From Hoeflea_A sp965216535 (GTDB taxonomy: Bacteria; Pseudomonadota; Alphaproteobacteria; Rhizobiales; Rhizobiaceae): a DNA stretch of 64,000 nucleotides. Shown one piece after another: positions 8,296 to 16,778 of the stretch (the first letter of the stretch is position 1; every line of letters begins with the position of its first letter). Made by a program: the position numbers and the translations under genes. The DNA is taken from assembly GCA_965216535.1 (NCBI GenBank), contig OZ244175.1, forward strand, positions 5,580,001 through 5,644,000, read 5' to 3'. The notes beneath the pieces were generated by a model. The model was not told where the DNA came from, searched no databases, and was given only the letters and a program-made list of their open reading frames with translations.

Positions 8296-9033
8296 TCAGA
8301 TATTGGCCCAGCCGCCGTCAATGACGTGGGCGACACCGCTGGTGTAGGCCGACTCGTCGGACGCAAGGTACACGACGAGTGCGGCTATCTCTTCGGCAGT
8401 TCCCAGGCGCCCCATCGGCTGGCGGGCAATGAATGCGGCACGAGCCGCCTCGTAGTCGTCATTGGCGCGCATGCGCTCGTGCAGTGACGGTGATTCAACG
8501 GTACCGGGACAGATGGCGTTGCACCGAATGCCGTCACTGACGAAATCGGCAGCCACAGATTTGGTTATTCCAACGACCGCAGCTTTTGACGCTCCGTAGA
8601 CGAACCGGTTCGGCGCGGCAATCACGGAGGACGCCACCGACGACATGTTGATGATCGAGCCACCGCCATTGTCGATCATGGCAGGCAGGAAGCGACGAAT
8701 GATGCGGTACATGGCGGTGACGTTGAGTCGGAAGGAAAAATCCCATTGTTCCTCGTCGCAATCGAGGATCGTGCCGTTCGCCACGTAGCCGGCACAGTTG
8801 AACAGAATGTCCGGTGCGCCGACGGTTTCGGCTGCGGCATCGATTGCCGATGGGTCGAGCACATCGAACCTGAATGTCTCCAGCCCCTCCGCGGCGAGGC
8901 TTTTCAGCGCGTCCTCATCGACGTCCGTGGCGAAAACCCGCGCACCTTCCGCCTTCATAGCCAGCGCCGAAGCTCGGCCGATGCCCTGTCCGGCGGCTGT
9001 GACCAAGGCGGTCTTGTTGTTCAATCTTCCCAT
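8296..9033 (-). CDS. SDR-family oxidoreductase, 2-keto-3-deoxy-fuconate dehydrogenase-like
   Basis: Short-chain NAD(P)-dependent dehydrogenase, 245 residues. The cofactor motif TAAGQGIGRA is near residues 10-19, followed by the acidic strand end TDVD that favours NAD. The active site shows FNCAGY, MSSVAS and YGASKAA (catalytic Tyr and Lys), and ends with the usual DGGWANI. The ATG at 9033 has GAGGG upstream; the longer frame to 9120 has no support. The overall look resembles 2-keto-3-deoxy-L-fuconate dehydrogenases and BDH2-type SDRs. With a lactonase-like and several dehydratase-like genes beside it, oxidation of a 2-keto-3-deoxy sugar acid is the best guess. Confidence 0.87.
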   Translation of the reverse strand: MGRLNNKTALVTAAGQGIGRASALAMKAEGARVFATDVDEDALKSLAAEGLETFRFDVLDPSAIDAAAETVGAPDILFNCAGYVANGTILDCDEEQWDFSFRLNVTAMYRIIRRFLPAMIDNGGGSIINMSSVASSVIAAPNRFVYGASKAAVVGITKSVAADFVSDGIRCNAICPGTVESPSLHERMRANDDYEAARAAFIARQPMGRLGTAEEIAALVVYLASDESAYTSGVAHVIDGGWANI

Positions 9034-9104
9034 GAATGCCCTCGTTGAAAGCTTTGATTTTTGATTCTTTTCCCAAGCGACAATTGCACCGAAATCACCA
9101 ATTC

Positions 9105-10295
9105 TCAAACCGGCAAACAAGCCGGACCCAGGGGCTCGAAAGTTTTGTACGTCAAAATGAATTCGGCATGGCCCAGCGCTTCCGACTTGGTCGGTTCACC
9201 GGCCGCGACCTTCAGCAAACTGTCATAGATTTCATCACCGATCTCGTCCAGCGACGCCTTGCCAGTGATGATGCGGCCGGCGTTGACGTCCATGTCCTCG
9301 CTTAACCGGTCATACATGACTGGGTTGGCCGCGATCTTGATGACCGGAGCCAGGGCCGAGCCGACGACCGAACCGCGTCCGGTCACGAACAACGTCAGGT
9401 GGGCACCGGACGCCATCATTTCGACGATTTCGGCATTGTCGGAGATGTTCGGAAATCCGAAACGCACTTCCCCGTCGGGCACTACGTCCATCAGATAGAG
9501 TCCGCCCTTCGGTGGCCTGTCACCCGGTTTGATCAGGCCGGATATCTGCGACCGGCCCGACTTGGCGTAGGCACCCATCGATTTCTCCTCGATGGTCGAT
9601 AACCCGCCATCCGCATTGCCCGCGGCGAAACTGCCAAATCCGAGTTCGGCGTAGTAGCGGGCAGCCTTGGCCACGGAAGCGCGCAGTTCGTCGGCCAGTT
9701 CCTGTGTCGCAGCGCGACTTGCCATGATTTCCTCGCAACCGATCAGTTCGCCGGTCTCCTCGAATATGCAAGTTGCGCCGTCTGCTACCAGTCGGTCGAA
9801 GGCTCGACCGACTGCCGGGTTGCCTGAAATTCCGCTGGTGCCATCGGAGCCGCCACAGATCGTGCCGACAACGAGATCGGATACAGCCATCGGCACTTTC
9901 GATGCCGTGCGAAGCAAAGTCAGCTGCTCTTCCAGCCAATCTTGTCCGGCTGCTATGGACGAAAGAGTTCCACCTTCCCGCTGAATAACAACGGTTTTCA
10001 CCGGCCGACCGCTGTCCTGCACCTGTTTTTCCAGTCGATACCGGTTGAAGCTTTCGCAGCCCAGCGAAACCAGCAGGACAGCGCCGACATTGGGATGCGT
10101 ACACAGGCTCTCCATCATCCGCTGGGCATAGTCGTTCGGAAAGCAGCCCGGAAATCCAATGACATGCGCGTCCTTCCGGAAGGGGTACGCTATCTCCCGG
10201 GCCACGTGGTGAGCGCATTCGACCAGGTAGGCGACGGCGATGATGTTGCGAATCCCCTTTCGTCCGTCGTTGCGCAAGTAGCCTTCAAACATCAT
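9105..10295 (-). CDS. UxaA-family dehydratase, large (C-terminal) subunit
   Basis: The 396-residue protein corresponds to the C-terminal catalytic part of altronate/galactarate dehydratases and the large subunit of (R)-sulfolactate sulfo-lyase. Diagnostic stretches are EGYLRNDGRKGIRN at the N-terminus, LGCESF, and GTICGGSDGTSGISGNPAVG. The start at 10295 (ATG ATG) has GGGAGGAG upstream. It overlaps the 3' end of the small-subunit gene by 11 bases, which suggests translational coupling of the two halves. A metal-dependent elimination of water from a sugar acid is expected; the stereochemistry and substrate cannot be read. The 71-bp gap after it is the largest in the operon. Confidence 0.85.
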   Translation of the reverse strand: MMFEGYLRNDGRKGIRNIIAVAYLVECAHHVAREIAYPFRKDAHVIGFPGCFPNDYAQRMMESLCTHPNVGAVLLVSLGCESFNRYRLEKQVQDSGRPVKTVVIQREGGTLSSIAAGQDWLEEQLTLLRTASKVPMAVSDLVVGTICGGSDGTSGISGNPAVGRAFDRLVADGATCIFEETGELIGCEEIMASRAATQELADELRASVAKAARYYAELGFGSFAAGNADGGLSTIEEKSMGAYAKSGRSQISGLIKPGDRPPKGGLYLMDVVPDGEVRFGFPNISDNAEIVEMMASGAHLTLFVTGRGSVVGSALAPVIKIAANPVMYDRLSEDMDVNAGRIITGKASLDEIGDEIYDSLLKVAAGEPTKSEALGHAEFILTYKTFEPLGPACLPV

Positions 10296-10632
10296 CGGAG
10301 TTCTCCTCCCGCGCCCCGTCGAGCGAGTGGGATGGCGTATAATCGCTGCGGATATTGTGCAGGTGCACATGATCGCCAATATCAATGGGACGGGTCGCCA
10401 AACCGATGGGTGCACCGTATTTGATGATCTTGCTGCCAGGCTCGACCCGAGCGATGGCGATCTTGTGCCCCATTGCAATATGTGCGTGCACTCGAACGTC
10501 CCGACCGCGCACCTGGATCTGTTCGTCTTCAGACAGCGCGCGCAAAACAACAGCGACATTATCGCCTGGCGACAGCATCAACAGGCGCTCGTCGGTGTCG
10601 CGGTCTGCCGGTGCGCAATGACTGTGCTGCAT
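10285..10632 (-). CDS. UxaA-family dehydratase, small (N-terminal, SAF-domain) subunit
   Basis: This 115-residue SAF-domain protein equals the N-terminal domain of altronate dehydratase. Characteristic elements are LSPGDNVAVVLRAL, HAHIAMGHKIAIARVEPGS and KYGAPIGLATRPIDIGDHVHLHN. I chose the ATG at 10632, preceded by TGAGGAAC. The longer frame to 10680 runs into the neighbouring gene. The split into two genes, rather than one UxaA polypeptide, matches the arrangement of sulfolactate sulfo-lyase (SuyA/SuyB) and several uncharacterised sugar-acid dehydratases. It should work only together with the large subunit encoded immediately downstream. Confidence 0.83.
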   Translation of the reverse strand: MQHSHCAPADRDTDERLLMLSPGDNVAVVLRALSEDEQIQVRGRDVRVHAHIAMGHKIAIARVEPGSKIIKYGAPIGLATRPIDIGDHVHLHNIRSDYTPSHSLDGAREENSDDV

Positions 10633-10640
10633 GCCGTTCC

Positions 10641-11753
10641 TCACACTGCGGCAACCGTAGCATCGTCGATCAGATCCCAATCGAGATCGATCCCGAGGCC
10701 GGGAATTTCGGGCATGCGAGCAATCCCGTCTTCGATCGGCAGCGGCGCCTGCAATCCGAAATCGAATTGGCTCGTCGGCCAGAGCAATTCGAGATAGGTG
10801 GAGTTTGCAACGGCGCCGTTGAGGTGGAGATTGACCAGCTCAAGCGGATGGAAAATCGTGGTGTGCAATTCGCAATTCATGTGGAAAGCCTCGGCGAGGC
10901 GCGCCGTTTTCAAAGACCCGGTAATGCCCCCGGTCCAGGAAACGTCGGCACGAACGGCATCGACAACACGGGTGGAGACACATTCAGCGACACTGTAGGG
11001 GTGTTTCGCGAGGACTTCGGTACCGATGACGGGTATGTCCAGGATCCGGGTGAGCTCGCGCAGAGCGGCAAAATTCTCATCCGGCATTGGTTCTTCCAGC
11101 CACTGATAACCAAGCGTTTCGAGTTCGCGCCCGAAACGAACTGCCTGCTCCAGCGAATAGGCGGCAACGGGATCGGCCATTAACGCGAAGTCGGGCCCGA
11201 CCGCTTCGCGGACGGCTCGGTGGATGGCAACGTCCTCATCGAAGTCCCGTCCGGGCGGATGTGTTTTGTAGGCCTTGAACCCGGCATCTCGCACCGTGGC
11301 TGCCTCCGCCGCATAGGCTTCGACGTCAGGAAGAACCAGCGACGAAGCGTAGACCGGCACTTCACTGCGAACGCCGCCGATATAGCGCCACAATGGCTGT
11401 CCTGCGGCCTGTGCAGCAAGGATCCACAGACAGCAATCGACAGGACCATAGAGATAGATTGGCAGGTGGTGCCACCACCGGTCGGCGACCCGCCAGTCTT
11501 GCCATGCGGCTTCCCGGTCGAGTGCATTGCGGCCGACAAAAAATGGACGCAACGACGCGGCGGCAAGGTGTCCGGACCCCAGAGCCGAACGGCCTGCAAA
11601 GCCGAACATCGATGCCGACAGGCCGCTCTCCTCCTTCAGTGTGAACACCAGGAACTCGAGCCCGTCCTGGGCAATACCATCACGCATGGCCTCTCCGGGA
11701 ATGGCTGCCCGGTCGAGACGACAACAGCGAATGTCGAGCTCCGTGATACGCAT
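10641..11753 (-). CDS. Enolase-superfamily (mandelate racemase-like) enzyme with K-x-H motif
   Basis: Cytosolic 370-residue enzyme with enolase N-terminal domain and TIM barrel. Probable metal ligands are D194 (LMADPV), E220 (WLEEPM) and E246 (GTEV). H297 (CELHTTI) sits at the usual position of the barrel His. At the end of the second strand the sequence is K163-T-H165 (AYKTHPPG) instead of the common K-x-K, and the Asp ligand is followed by PV rather than AN. It therefore belongs to a subgroup different from the other two paralogues in this window. The ATG overlaps the upstream RraA-like stop (TGATG). Acid-sugar dehydratase or cycloisomerase activity is plausible but unproven. Confidence 0.85.
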   Translation of the reverse strand: MRITELDIRCCRLDRAAIPGEAMRDGIAQDGLEFLVFTLKEESGLSASMFGFAGRSALGSGHLAAASLRPFFVGRNALDREAAWQDWRVADRWWHHLPIYLYGPVDCCLWILAAQAAGQPLWRYIGGVRSEVPVYASSLVLPDVEAYAAEAATVRDAGFKAYKTHPPGRDFDEDVAIHRAVREAVGPDFALMADPVAAYSLEQAVRFGRELETLGYQWLEEPMPDENFAALRELTRILDIPVIGTEVLAKHPYSVAECVSTRVVDAVRADVSWTGGITGSLKTARLAEAFHMNCELHTTIFHPLELVNLHLNGAVANSTYLELLWPTSQFDFGLQAPLPIEDGIARMPEIPGLGIDLDWDLIDDATVAAV

Positions 11754-12403
11754 CAGAACTTGCCGTATTTCAGGTAGGCCTCCTGCGGGTCCATGCCCTG
11801 AAGGATGGCCGCCCGCACCTTGCTTTCGGTCTGCATCGCTTCGGCCGACTTCTGCAAAATTTCGTCGAGATGTTCGTGCGGGATGCGAACCATCCCGTCG
11901 CCATCACCGTGCAGCCAGTCACCGGGTCGGATCAGAACGTCATCCATCATGATGTCGACTTCAGTGCCTGTCGGCAGCCACATCCCGACGATGTCCCGGG
12001 GCGTGTGGTGTGTCCGCCAGCAGGCGAAGCCCAGCTTGCGAATGAAATCGCTGTCGCGCAACGCGCCGTCCAGCACGCAACCGAGCACCTCCTTGCGATG
12101 CAGGGTCTCTGCCGAAAGTTCACCCATCTGGGCAATCGCATGGGTGTGTGGCTGGGCAGTCCAGATGTGCCCAGGCTTGCATTGCGACAGCAGGCCAGTC
12201 CAGGCGAGCAGCGTCTCATGCGGATCGGCGGACTCGTCGATGCGGCCTTCGACAGTGAACACCGGCCCGCACAGAGTGTGATCCGACAGCAGTGGTTTGA
12301 TGCGTGGAGGCAGCGTGAAATTCCGCATGTCCATCGACCGCATGACGTCGTGAATTACGCTGGTGTAGCAGGCGCGAAACGGTTCGATGCGCGGATCAGT
12401 CAT
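11753..12403 (-). CDS. RraA-like / HMG-aldolase family protein
   Basis: The 216-residue protein is of the RraA/demethylmenaquinone-methyltransferase-like fold, which includes 4-hydroxy-4-methyl-2-oxoglutarate aldolases acting on 2-oxo acids. The class II aldolase signature is visible as GELSAETLHRK near 94-104 followed by LDGALRDSDF, with R117 and D118 in the substrate/metal positions. The C-terminal strand GDWLHGDGDGMVRIP is also typical. It overlaps the mutarotase-like gene upstream by 8 bases and the next enzyme by one. In this operon a retro-aldol cleavage or oxaloacetate-type decarboxylation at the end of the route is a reasonable guess. No kinase is present. Confidence 0.82.
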   Translation of the reverse strand: MTDPRIEPFRACYTSVIHDVMRSMDMRNFTLPPRIKPLLSDHTLCGPVFTVEGRIDESADPHETLLAWTGLLSQCKPGHIWTAQPHTHAIAQMGELSAETLHRKEVLGCVLDGALRDSDFIRKLGFACWRTHHTPRDIVGMWLPTGTEVDIMMDDVLIRPGDWLHGDGDGMVRIPHEHLDEILQKSAEAMQTESKVRAAILQGMDPQEAYLKYGKF

Positions 12404-12725
12404 GGTGGAACACTTCCTCCATCATCGCCCACCATTCACCTTCCTGTCGTGTCTCCAACGGTACCTGGCATGGCATGCACACATCCCACCATTCCTGGGT
12501 TTTCGGATCAGCCGCCATCAGCGCAGCATCCGCCTCGAAGTCCGTGCCCACATATTCCCAGTAGCCGAACAGCAGGTTCTCGGGCTCCTTCAGGAAAATC
12601 GAATAGTTGGTGATGTTGCATTCGCTGATCTTGGCCAGGATCTCGGGCCACACCGATGCGTGCAAGCGTTTGTATTCGGCGACCTTGTCGGCCTGGAGGC
12701 CGAGAACCATGCCCATTCTTTGCAT
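12396..12725 (-). CDS. L-rhamnose mutarotase-like protein (RhaM/RhaU family)
   Basis: Small ferredoxin-like alpha+beta protein, 109 residues, the expected length for RhaM. Family features are LQADKVAEYKRLHASVWPEI near the N-terminus (conserved Tyr-x3-His-x3-Trp-Pro), NYSIFLKEPENLLFGYWEY, and the C-terminal WW near residue 78. These proteins convert anomers of rhamnose and related sugars such as fucose. AGGAGAATGAA precedes the ATG. Its stop overlaps the RraA-like start by 8 bases. Its presence is the best hint that the carbohydrate transporter in this operon handles a 6-deoxy-hexose or a similar aldose. Confidence 0.87.
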   Translation of the reverse strand: MQRMGMVLGLQADKVAEYKRLHASVWPEILAKISECNITNYSIFLKEPENLLFGYWEYVGTDFEADAALMAADPKTQEWWDVCMPCQVPLETRQEGEWWAMMEEVFHHD

Positions 12726-12734
12726 TTCATTCTC

Positions 12735-13838
12735 CTATGTGATGGCCCGTGCGTGCGTTTCGCGGTTATGGATCGCCTGCCAGTCCCAACCGATCCCCAG
12801 TCCCGGATCCGCCGGTGGGATCGCGTGTCCGTCGCGAACGTCGAGTCGCGACGTGGTGATAGCGTCGAGTTGTGGGATGTATTCCAGCATCGGCGCATTT
12901 GGTACGGCGCATACGAGGCTGACATGAAGCTCCATGAGGAAATGGGGGCAGATCGAGACGTTGAACGCCTCAGCCATGTGGGCGACCTTCAGCCACGGCG
13001 TGATTCCGCCGATACGGGCAACATCGGCCTGGACAATGGTGCAGGCACGTTGCTGCAGATAATCCTTGAACTGGCTGATCGAATAGAGGCTTTCGCCAAC
13101 GGCGACCGGCACGCGCGAGTGCCTGTTGAGCGAGGCGTGAGCACCGATATCGTCGGCTGGCAATGGCTCTTCGAACCAACCGATGGACAGTTCAGCCAGC
13201 ATGTCCGCGCGGCGCATGGCCTCCGACAGCGAGAAGCACTGATTGGCGTCGGTCAGGATCTGATACCGGTCACCGACGGCCTCGCGAACGGCGCTGAGCC
13301 GCTCCCGGTCTTCAGCGGCCGTCGGCTTGCCTATTTTGACTTTGGATCCGGCAAATCCCCGTTCGCGCATTTCAATCGCGTCTTCGACAAGACGCTCTGG
13401 CGCCAGCTGGAGCCAGCCGCCTTCCGTCGAATAGAGCGGAACGGAGTTGCGTGCACCGCCGGCCATCCGCCAAAGCGGCAACCCGGCGCGACGACAGCGC
13501 AGATCCCACAGCGCGGTGTCGATGGCAGCCAGGGCCAGCGAGGTAATGGCGCCCACAGCTGTGGCATGGGTTGCAAACAGCAGGTCGCGCCAGATCGCCT
13601 CGATTTCTTCCGCCTCGCGGCCAATCAAACGCGGCGCCAATGTAGTTTCCAGCAGGCTCATGATCGCTGGCCCGCCGGTGCCGATCGTGTAGCTGTAACC
13701 CGTGCCGATGGCTCCATCCGCGTCGGTGATGCGAACAATCGGTGTCTCCTGGCTGACAAAAGCCTGAATGGCATCGTGTCGCTCGACCTGCGGTTCGAGG
13801 TCGACCAGCGAGAGCTCGATGCGCTCGATACGCGCCAT
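12735..13838 (-). CDS. Enolase-superfamily dehydratase (mandelate racemase/fuconate dehydratase-like)
   Basis: This 367-residue enzyme shows the full mandelate-racemase catalytic set: K166-V-K168 on strand 2, metal ligands D197 (with N199), E223 and E249, and H299 (CPHF) on strand 7. Such enzymes abstract the proton next to a carboxylate; many in sugar operons dehydrate aldonates to 2-keto-3-deoxy acids. The catalytic residues fall at exactly the same numbers in the paralogue at 33941-35038. The start overlaps the ATPase stop by one base (TGATG), so transporter and dehydratase are translationally coupled. The substrate could be a fuconate, rhamnonate or galactonate-type acid. Confidence 0.88.
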   Translation of the reverse strand: MARIERIELSLVDLEPQVERHDAIQAFVSQETPIVRITDADGAIGTGYSYTIGTGGPAIMSLLETTLAPRLIGREAEEIEAIWRDLLFATHATAVGAITSLALAAIDTALWDLRCRRAGLPLWRMAGGARNSVPLYSTEGGWLQLAPERLVEDAIEMRERGFAGSKVKIGKPTAAEDRERLSAVREAVGDRYQILTDANQCFSLSEAMRRADMLAELSIGWFEEPLPADDIGAHASLNRHSRVPVAVGESLYSISQFKDYLQQRACTIVQADVARIGGITPWLKVAHMAEAFNVSICPHFLMELHVSLVCAVPNAPMLEYIPQLDAITTSRLDVRDGHAIPPADPGLGIGWDWQAIHNRETHARAIT

Positions 13839-14932
13839 CAGTTCAACCTCACCGATTTCTCGCTGCCGGCATCGAAAAGGTGCAGCTTCTCAAGCGCGAT
13901 ATTGAAGGTCATGCGCTCGCCCTGGGCCACTTCGCGCGGATCGAACATCTTGCCGAGCACTTCCTTGCCGGCGATCTGCGTGTAGAGGATGGTCTCGGTG
14001 CCGAGCAACTCTGCCAGATCAACCGACAGCTCCATCGACGCCGTGTGTCCGTTTTCGGCGATGCCGTGACCGCGCGGTGTCAGATCGTCAGGCCGCATGC
14101 CCAGGACGACACGCTGCCCTGTCTCCACGTTGCTGCGCAACCGCTCCGGGACAGGAACCCCTCGCCCGTCACCGAAAACGATGTCGCCATTGTCGATGGT
14201 GGCCTCGATCAAGTTCATCGGCGGCGATCCGATAAAGCTTGCGACAAACGTGTTGACCGGGTGGTTGAACACTTCCATCGGTGTTCCGACCTGCTCGATC
14301 CAGCCGTCTTTCATGACGACAATGCGGTCGGCCAGGGTCATTGCCTCGACCTGATCATGGGTGACATAGACCACCGTGGTCTTGACCTTGCGGTGCAGTT
14401 TCTTGATCTCGGTGCGCATCTGCACCCGCAGCTTCGCGTCAAGATTGGACAGCGGCTCATCGAACAGGAACGCCTCTGGGTGGCGAACGATCGCCCGCCC
14501 CATGGCAACGCGTTGGCGCTGGCCACCGGACAGTTCGGCCGGCGTGCGGTCCATGAGTTCCTGCAGGCCCAGGATCTCCGCCGCTTCTGCGACCCGTTGT
14601 TGGACGACGGCGTCCGGTTGCTTGGCGATCTTCAGGCCGAACCCGAGGTTTTCGCGCACGCTCATATGCGGATAAAGCGCGTAGTTCTGGAACACCATGG
14701 AGATGTTGCGCTTGCGCGGCGGCAGGTCGTTGACAACCTCCGGACCGATGGAGATGGTGCCGCCGGATATCTCCTCCAACCCGGCGATCATCCGCAAGGT
14801 TGTCGACTTGCCGCAACCGGACGGACCCACCAACACCACGAACTCGTTATGAGCTATGTCGAGGTCGATACCGTGCACCACCTCCAGGCGGCCATAGTTC
14901 TTAACGACGCTTTCAAGCCTGATATCAGCCAT
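13838..14932 (-). CDS. Carbohydrate ABC transporter ATPase (UgpC/MalK type)
   Basis: The 364-residue ATPase energises import through the two adjacent permeases. Walker A GPSGCGKST is at 36-44, the signature LSGGQRQRVAMGRA is near 133-146 and Walker B FLFDEPLSNLD follows. The C-terminal 120 residues form the TOBE/OB extension typical of MalK, UgpC and MsmK (GMRPDDLTPRG). It sits 2 bases after the MalG-like permease and overlaps the downstream dehydratase start by one base. With the binding protein and both permeases it completes a CUT1-type sugar importer. Confidence 0.94.
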   Translation of the reverse strand: MADIRLESVVKNYGRLEVVHGIDLDIAHNEFVVLVGPSGCGKSTTLRMIAGLEEISGGTISIGPEVVNDLPPRKRNISMVFQNYALYPHMSVRENLGFGLKIAKQPDAVVQQRVAEAAEILGLQELMDRTPAELSGGQRQRVAMGRAIVRHPEAFLFDEPLSNLDAKLRVQMRTEIKKLHRKVKTTVVYVTHDQVEAMTLADRIVVMKDGWIEQVGTPMEVFNHPVNTFVASFIGSPPMNLIEATIDNGDIVFGDGRGVPVPERLRSNVETGQRVVLGMRPDDLTPRGHGIAENGHTASMELSVDLAELLGTETILYTQIAGKEVLGKMFDPREVAQGERMTFNIALEKLHLFDAGSEKSVRLN

Positions 14933-14934
14933 GT

Positions 14935-15792
14935 CTATCCCTTGACCCCGCCGAAGGTGAGGCCACTGATCAAATGTTTCTGAACGATGAAAGTGAGAAT
15001 GAGTGCCGGGATGATGATGATCACCGCCATCGCGGACATGCCGGCCCAGTCGATGGTGAACTGGGCGGTGAAATCCATCAGACCGACCGGCAGGGTCTTG
15101 CTGTCTGTCGACCGGGTCAGCTGACTGGCCAGCGCATATTCGTTCCAGGACGTGAGGAACGCGAAGATGGCTGCCGAAGCGATGCCGGATTTTGCCAACG
15201 GAAACTCAATGCGCCAGAAGGCTTGCCAACGCGTGCAACCATCAACCTGCGCGGCTTCCGACATTTCCTTCGGAATCTGCCTGAAGAAGCCGTCGATCAG
15301 CCAGATGGTGAACGGCACGTTGAGCGCCACATAGACGATGATGAGACCCGGGCGGGTATCGATCAGCCCGATACGGCTCCAGATCATGAACACCGGCAAA
15401 GACAGCGCAATGCCCGGTACGGTTCGCGACAGCATCAGACCCAGAAACAGCGTATCCTTGAACTTGAAGCGAAAGCGCGCGAAGGCGTAGCCGCCGGACA
15501 TGCCGATCAGGATGGCGATCACTGTACTGGTGAGAGCGATGATCAGCGAGTTGGAAAAATAGGCGGGCACCGGAATGGCCACCTGTTCGGCGCCGAAGCC
15601 GAATATCTGTGCGAAATTGTTGAGGTTAAGTTCCTCTGGAATCCAGATTGCCGGCTTGGCCAGCACCTCGCGATTGGGCCGAAATCCGGTAAGGACGACC
15701 CACAGCCCCGGCACGCAGATGACCAGCATCAGCAGAAAGGTCAGCACCCAGGAAACGGCCTTGCCAATGCGTTTTCTTGTGTGGCTCGTCAT
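14935..15792 (-). CDS. Carbohydrate ABC transporter permease, MalG-like
   Basis: Six-helix inner-membrane permease, 285 residues, with the coupling-loop motif EAAQVDGCTRWQAFWRIEFPLAKSG. It ends with a hydrophobic helix and LISGLTFGGVKG, the normal MalG-type tail. I start it at the ATG at 15792, which overlaps the stop of the MalF-like gene (TGATG). The longer open frame to 16191 is a read-through of the other frame and has no membrane character. It forms the channel together with the upstream permease. Confidence 0.93.
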   Translation of the reverse strand: MTSHTRKRIGKAVSWVLTFLLMLVICVPGLWVVLTGFRPNREVLAKPAIWIPEELNLNNFAQIFGFGAEQVAIPVPAYFSNSLIIALTSTVIAILIGMSGGYAFARFRFKFKDTLFLGLMLSRTVPGIALSLPVFMIWSRIGLIDTRPGLIIVYVALNVPFTIWLIDGFFRQIPKEMSEAAQVDGCTRWQAFWRIEFPLAKSGIASAAIFAFLTSWNEYALASQLTRSTDSKTLPVGLMDFTAQFTIDWAGMSAMAVIIIIPALILTFIVQKHLISGLTFGGVKG

Positions 15793-16778
15793 CAATCCGC
15801 ACCCCCCATGTACCGGCGCGCGGCAATCAGCTTGCGGAAGAAATAGTAGGTGAAGGCGATTGACAGCAGGATCGACACATAGGCCATGGCGTTGGCTTGG
15901 CCCATGCGTGAATTGTCGTAACCGACACGGGCGATCATGGTCCACAGAAGTTCGGTGCGGCCTGCTGGACCGCCACCGGTCATGACATCGACGATATCGT
16001 AAGCGCGCGCGACATCGAGCGAGCGGATGGTCATGGCAATGAAGGCAAAGGGCATGAGGAACGGCAGCGTGATGTGACGAAAGACCTGCCACGGATTGCA
16101 GCCGTCGACCTTTGCCGCCTCCAGCGGATCGCGCGGCATGGCAAACAGGCCAGCCAGCAGCAGGATCGCGAAGATGGACGTGCTCATCCACACTTCGGCA
16201 AAGATGATCGAGAACATGGCCAAATGCTTGTCGACCAGCCAGGGAATGGCGCCGTCGCTCAGACCCAGAGCCTGCAGGGCATTGTTCAAAATGCCTATGT
16301 TGTCATTGAAGATGAACTTGAACTGGTAACCGACGAGAATGGGCGAGAACATCATCGGGAACATCATGATCGTGCGCAGCGTGCGCTGACCCCAGGTGAT
16401 CCGGTTGATCAAAAGGGCGATGCCAAGGCCGAACAGGAATTCCAGGTTGAGCGCAATCGTCAGGAAAAGCACGGTGCGGCCGAACGCAACCCAGAAATCG
16501 TAATCGGTGAAAATGCGCTCGTAATTGCGGAACCCGACCCAGTTGTACAGGCTGTCGGGCCGGATCAGCCGGTAGCCTGTGAAGCTTGTATAGAGCGAGA
16601 ACAGCAATGGTATCAGAACAACCAGCAGAATCGTGATGATCGCCGGTGATAGCAGCAGCAGCGGCGTGAATCGTTCACGCCGCCAACGGCGCCTGGCAGG
16701 CTTTGCTGCCGTTGCGCCTTTTGGTTCGGAATGGCCGCCGGCGGAAGCCGACTGCCAATCGCCTTGTGCTTCGGACAC
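15792..16778 (-). CDS. Carbohydrate ABC transporter permease, MalF-like
   Basis: The 328-residue inner-membrane permease has a basic cytoplasmic N-terminus (residues 1-35, ending RRRWRRERFTP), six predicted helices and the coupling loop EAAKVDGCNPWQVFRHITLP. The start codon is GTG, overlapping the binding-protein stop as TAGTG, so translation is coupled. It pairs with the MalG-like permease encoded next. The gene order binding protein, MalF, MalG, ATPase is the standard CUT1 layout. Confidence 0.93.
   Translation of the reverse strand: MSEAQGDWQSASAGGHSEPKGATAAKPARRRWRRERFTPLLLLSPAIITILLVVLIPLLFSLYTSFTGYRLIRPDSLYNWVGFRNYERIFTDYDFWVAFGRTVLFLTIALNLEFLFGLGIALLINRITWGQRTLRTIMMFPMMFSPILVGYQFKFIFNDNIGILNNALQALGLSDGAIPWLVDKHLAMFSIIFAEVWMSTSIFAILLLAGLFAMPRDPLEAAKVDGCNPWQVFRHITLPFLMPFAFIAMTIRSLDVARAYDIVDVMTGGGPAGRTELLWTMIARVGYDNSRMGQANAMAYVSILLSIAFTYYFFRKLIAARRYMGGAD

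Noticed and set aside
12387..13985. 532-codon plus-strand open frame
   Set aside because: Antisense to the mutarotase-like and enolase-superfamily genes, whose motifs are intact. Long antisense frames are expected in GC-rich DNA.
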